Assembly: GCF_002736205.1 (NCBI RefSeq)
Contig: NZ_CP024091.1
Span: forward strand, 1,550,001 to 1,614,000
Direction: 5' to 3'
Length of the DNA stretch: 64,000 bases
Source: Pedobacter ginsengisoli
Lineage (GTDB): Bacteria; Bacteroidota; Bacteroidia; Sphingobacteriales; Sphingobacteriaceae
Part shown: positions 61,609 through 64,000 of the stretch, piece by piece
Layout of the letters: every line of letters begins with the position of its first letter
Numbering within the stretch: position 1 is the stretch's first letter
Translations under genes and position numbers: made by a program
The notes under the pieces: generated by a model
The model's database searches: none
Told to the model about the DNA's origin: nothing
The model's input: only the letters and a program-made list of their open reading frames with translations

Positions 61609-62808
61609 ATGCTATTATTCAGAGAAATTGCACGCAATTATAAACTATCCTTTGCCGGCTTAAGCCGTGAAACCTGGATATTGAGCATTGTTATGCTCAT
61701 TAACCGAAGCGGATACATGGCGGTACCTTTTATGGGGTTGTTTGTAACGCAATCGCTCCACAGGCCTGCTTCTGATGCAGGTTTTATCATTACACTTTTT
61801 GGGGTGGGTTCTATATTAGGCTCTGCCGCTGGCGGTAAACTTACAGATGTAATTGGATTTAGGCCGGTTCAGATTGTGGCATCTATTGTTAGCGGCACGT
61901 TCTTTCTGTTTTTTGCAAATATTACTGATTTTCATACCCTTTGTGTGCTGGCAGTTGTGATCAGTTTCTTTTCAGAAGCTTTTCGACCAGCCAACTTTGT
62001 AGCCATAGCAGCTTATGCCAAACCAGACCTGCAGACCCGTTCTTATTCGTTAAACAGGCTTGCTGTGAATATGGGATGGGCAATAGGCGTAAGTGCAGGA
62101 GGCTTAATTGCATCTTACGATTACAGATTATTGTTTATTGTTGATGGTTCGGTAAACATTATTGCAGGGCTGGGTATCTTTTGGTTTTTGCCAAGAATTA
62201 AAGACTACAGAAAGGTTTTAAAGGAAAAAGCTAAAGGAATTGTGGTACGCAAACCCTGGGAAGATGCAGTATTTATCAGATTCTTGCTATTAACTGCTGT
62301 TTTTGTGATTTGCGCTTTTCTGATGTTTAGAGTTGTTCCGGTATTTTATAAAGAAATTTGGAAGATAGGCGAATTCGAAATAGGCTTAATACTAGGGATC
62401 AATGGGATTATTATAGCACTGTTTGAAATGGTGATGATCCATAAGATTGAGAATAAAAGGTCTCCTATTTTTTTTATAGTAGTAGGCGCTTTATTAGTTG
62501 CATGTTCATTTGCTGTACTTTTGCTTCCTTTTGGAAGTCCTATATTATTGGGTACCTTGTGTATAGTTTTCTTCACCTTTGGTGAAATGTTTGCTTTGCC
62601 CTTTATTAATACTTTTGTAATGAGCAGAGCAAACGAGTTTAACAGGGGGCAATATGCAGGAGGATACATGCTTTGCTGGTCGATAGCGCAAGTTGTTGGT
62701 CCTATAGCCGGGTTTTTTATTGCCGAAAGGTATGGTTACAACACGCTTTGGATTGTGATTACTATTTTGTTATTGATCTCGGCATACATGTACAGACTGA
62801 TGAAGTAG
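61609..62808 (+). CDS. MFS transporter
   Basis: A 399-aa major facilitator with about 12 helices. MFS marks include the N-terminal GSILGSAAGGKLTDVIGFRPVQIVAS (motif A type loop GGKLTDVIGFRP) and RSYSLNRLAVNMGWAIGVSAGG. Such proteins resemble the multidrug efflux transporter group of Bacteroidetes (MdtH-like layout). It is divergent from the Bcr/CflA-like gene. Substrate unknown. Confidence 0.88.
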   Translation: MLLFREIARNYKLSFAGLSRETWILSIVMLINRSGYMAVPFMGLFVTQSLHRPASDAGFIITLFGVGSILGSAAGGKLTDVIGFRPVQIVASIVSGTFFLFFANITDFHTLCVLAVVISFFSEAFRPANFVAIAAYAKPDLQTRSYSLNRLAVNMGWAIGVSAGGLIASYDYRLLFIVDGSVNIIAGLGIFWFLPRIKDYRKVLKEKAKGIVVRKPWEDAVFIRFLLLTAVFVICAFLMFRVVPVFYKEIWKIGEFEIGLILGINGIIIALFEMVMIHKIENKRSPIFFIVVGALLVACSFAVLLLPFGSPILLGTLCIVFFTFGEMFALPFINTFVMSRANEFNRGQYAGGYMLCWSIAQVVGPIAGFFIAERYGYNTLWIVITILLLISAYMYRLMK

Positions 62809-62839
62809 CATTAATCAACCGTAAAAACAAAGAAAGAGA

Positions 62840-64000
62840 GTGAATGATATTAGCATAGTACAAAAGGAAGTGGGTTTAAAGTACCTTTTCCTTACTTTTC
62901 TTAAAATAGGATGCGTTTCTTTTGGCGGACATATGGCTTTAATAGCCGTTGTTCAAAAGGAAATGATTGAAAAGGATAAAACGCTGAGTCAGGAAAATTT
63001 ATTAAATGCGGTTAGTATTGCCAGTTTGTTACCAGGGCCATTGGCAGTAAATGTGGTATCATATATTGGTTACCATCTGCACAAAAAGAACGGCCTGCTG
63101 GTAAGCATGCTGGGTATCCTGCTTCCTGCTTGCGTGTTGATGTATGTACTGTCGTGGTGTTATTTTAACTATATCCATGTTAAGGATCTTTCTGGTATAA
63201 TGGCCTATACAGTAGCGGCTGTAAGTGCTATTATCTTAACTACTGGTTTAAATATATTCTTAAAAGAAGTAAAAGGGCATAACAGCAAAATAGCTCTTTG
63301 TTTGATCTCTATTATAGTACTTTATTTTATTAAAGGATACCTGATCATTCTATTGCTTATATTAATTGGTGGCTTAATTGGTGTTTATTTTAAGCTGGCC
63401 AATTTAAGGGATAGTGGCGAAGCCAAATTTACATGGGAAAGATTAAGCAGTAGTGCTAAAATCGGGCTATCGTCTCTGTTGTTGTTATATGCAGCCTTTG
63501 TTACCGGATTATACAGGTACACAGATCTTGTTTTACTTAAAATAGCTTCTGTATTTTCAGGTATAAGCCTTTCGCTTTTTGGTGGTGGATATGTGATGAT
63601 CCCGATTATGCAGTCGCTTTTTGTAACAGAACTAAAGTGGCTAAGTAATCAGGAATTTATAGATAGCATTGCATTTAGTCAGCTAACACCGGGGCCGATT
63701 CTGGTAAGTGCATTTTTTACGGGTTATAAACTGGCGGGTCTGGCAGGAGCGGCATTAGCTACAATAGCTATTTTTGTGCCTTCGTCGGTACTCATGATTA
63801 TTGTTTCCAAAATATTTAAGACCAATGCTGATTCCACAGTAATGAAAAATGCACTGGCAGGAATAAAACCTGTTGTAGTGGGTATGATCATCGCTTCGGC
63901 CATAAAGCTCTTTTTTTCAGTGCATTCCACTTCAATTAATGTTACATTATTTCTGGTTGCATTTATTTTAAGTTTCAGATTTAAATTTAATCCTGTATAC
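62840..64000 (+). CDS. ChrA-type chromate transporter (3' end outside window)
   Basis: An open frame from the GTG at 62840 runs 387 codons to the last base. The product has the CHR-family duplication: the first half holds LKIGCVSFGGHMALIAVVQKE and ASLLPGPLAVNVVSYIGYHL; the second holds FSGISLSLFGGGYVMIPIMQ and FSQLTPGPILVSAFFTGYK. Both PGP motifs and both FGG motifs are present. The ATG at 62844 is out of frame and stops at once, so GTG (preceded by AAAGAAAGAGA) is the likely start. About 12 helices; the usual length is near 390, so little is missing. Exports chromate in known members; some relatives have other anion roles. Confidence 0.88.
   Translation, partial: MNDISIVQKEVGLKYLFLTFLKIGCVSFGGHMALIAVVQKEMIEKDKTLSQENLLNAVSIASLLPGPLAVNVVSYIGYHLHKKNGLLVSMLGILLPACVLMYVLSWCYFNYIHVKDLSGIMAYTVAAVSAIILTTGLNIFLKEVKGHNSKIALCLISIIVLYFIKGYLIILLLILIGGLIGVYFKLANLRDSGEAKFTWERLSSSAKIGLSSLLLLYAAFVTGLYRYTDLVLLKIASVFSGISLSLFGGGYVMIPIMQSLFVTELKWLSNQEFIDSIAFSQLTPGPILVSAFFTGYKLAGLAGAALATIAIFVPSSVLMIIVSKIFKTNADSTVMKNALAGIKPVVVGMIIASAIKLFFSVHSTSINVTLFLVAFILSFRFKFNPVY

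Overview
The window is AT-rich bacterial DNA and reads as a Bacteroidetes chromosome, most likely Sphingobacteriaceae (Pedobacter or a close relative). Supporting signs are several CarboxypepD-type TonB-dependent receptors, a fused CcoN-CcoO oxidase subunit, 7TM-DISM histidine kinases, an RpoD-like sigma factor beginning MRAIKIQ, and promoters of the Bacteroidetes form TAnnTTTG. The genus is inference. No rRNA, tRNA, CRISPR array or insertion sequence was recognised.

Layout. (1) 1-874: the 3' part of a PL1 pectate lyase, closed by a 24-bp perfect hairpin. (2) 996-8616: a plus-strand surface-polysaccharide locus with a GT4 glycosyltransferase, a FemAB/GNAT-like protein, a PhyH dioxygenase, a short DegT-like PLP enzyme, a GNAT-FemAB fusion and a membrane-bound nucleotide-sugar 4,6-dehydratase. 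(3) 8680-13621: regulators, including a PAS-AraC-PAS protein, two small HTH proteins, a 7TM-DISM kinase with a degenerate ATP-binding box, and a small exported protein. (4) 13634-28963: a low-oxygen respiration island. A FixL-like kinase with the haem-PAS residues of rhizobial FixL sits beside a receiver-CRP/FNR fusion regulator. Around them are a Cys-rich protein of unknown function, an LdhA N-domain-only protein with a Cys tail, hemN, and ccoI-S-N/O-Q-P-G-H plus a SafE-like exporter. The 55-aa CcoQ-like gene is easy to miss. Palindromes of the form TGAY-N4-RTCA lie in the control regions and fit the ETVSR recognition helix of the regulator. A sigma factor ends this part.

(5) 29160-32596: an exported formylglycine-generating enzyme, a Tat-exported TIM-barrel epimerase and a LamG-like protein. 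(6) 32657-37185: a TonB-like protein, a small Cys protein, a TonB-dependent receptor and a His/Met-rich BNR lipoprotein, possibly a metal (copper?) uptake unit. (7) 37260-42166: a hybrid kinase, cyclophilin, an M23 peptidase and small proteins. (8) 42174-48168: a minus-strand run of an LTA-synthase-like phosphatase/sulfatase, a TonB receptor, a DUF3500 protein and a DUF1569 protein. (9) 48424-58239: a VOC protein, a hybrid kinase, then a sugar-acid operon (SMP-30 lactonase, IlvD/Edd dehydratase, SDR, GH99) and an outer-membrane receptor. (10) 58462-64000: a LytS/LytTR pair, two divergent MFS transporters and a ChrA-type transporter cut by the window end.

Base composition changes sharply near 49,800, inside the hybrid kinase gene: about 27-35% GC on one side and 47-50% on the other, by hand count of 60-base lines. 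Beyond it the DNA is uneven but generally richer in GC, especially over the sugar-acid operon.
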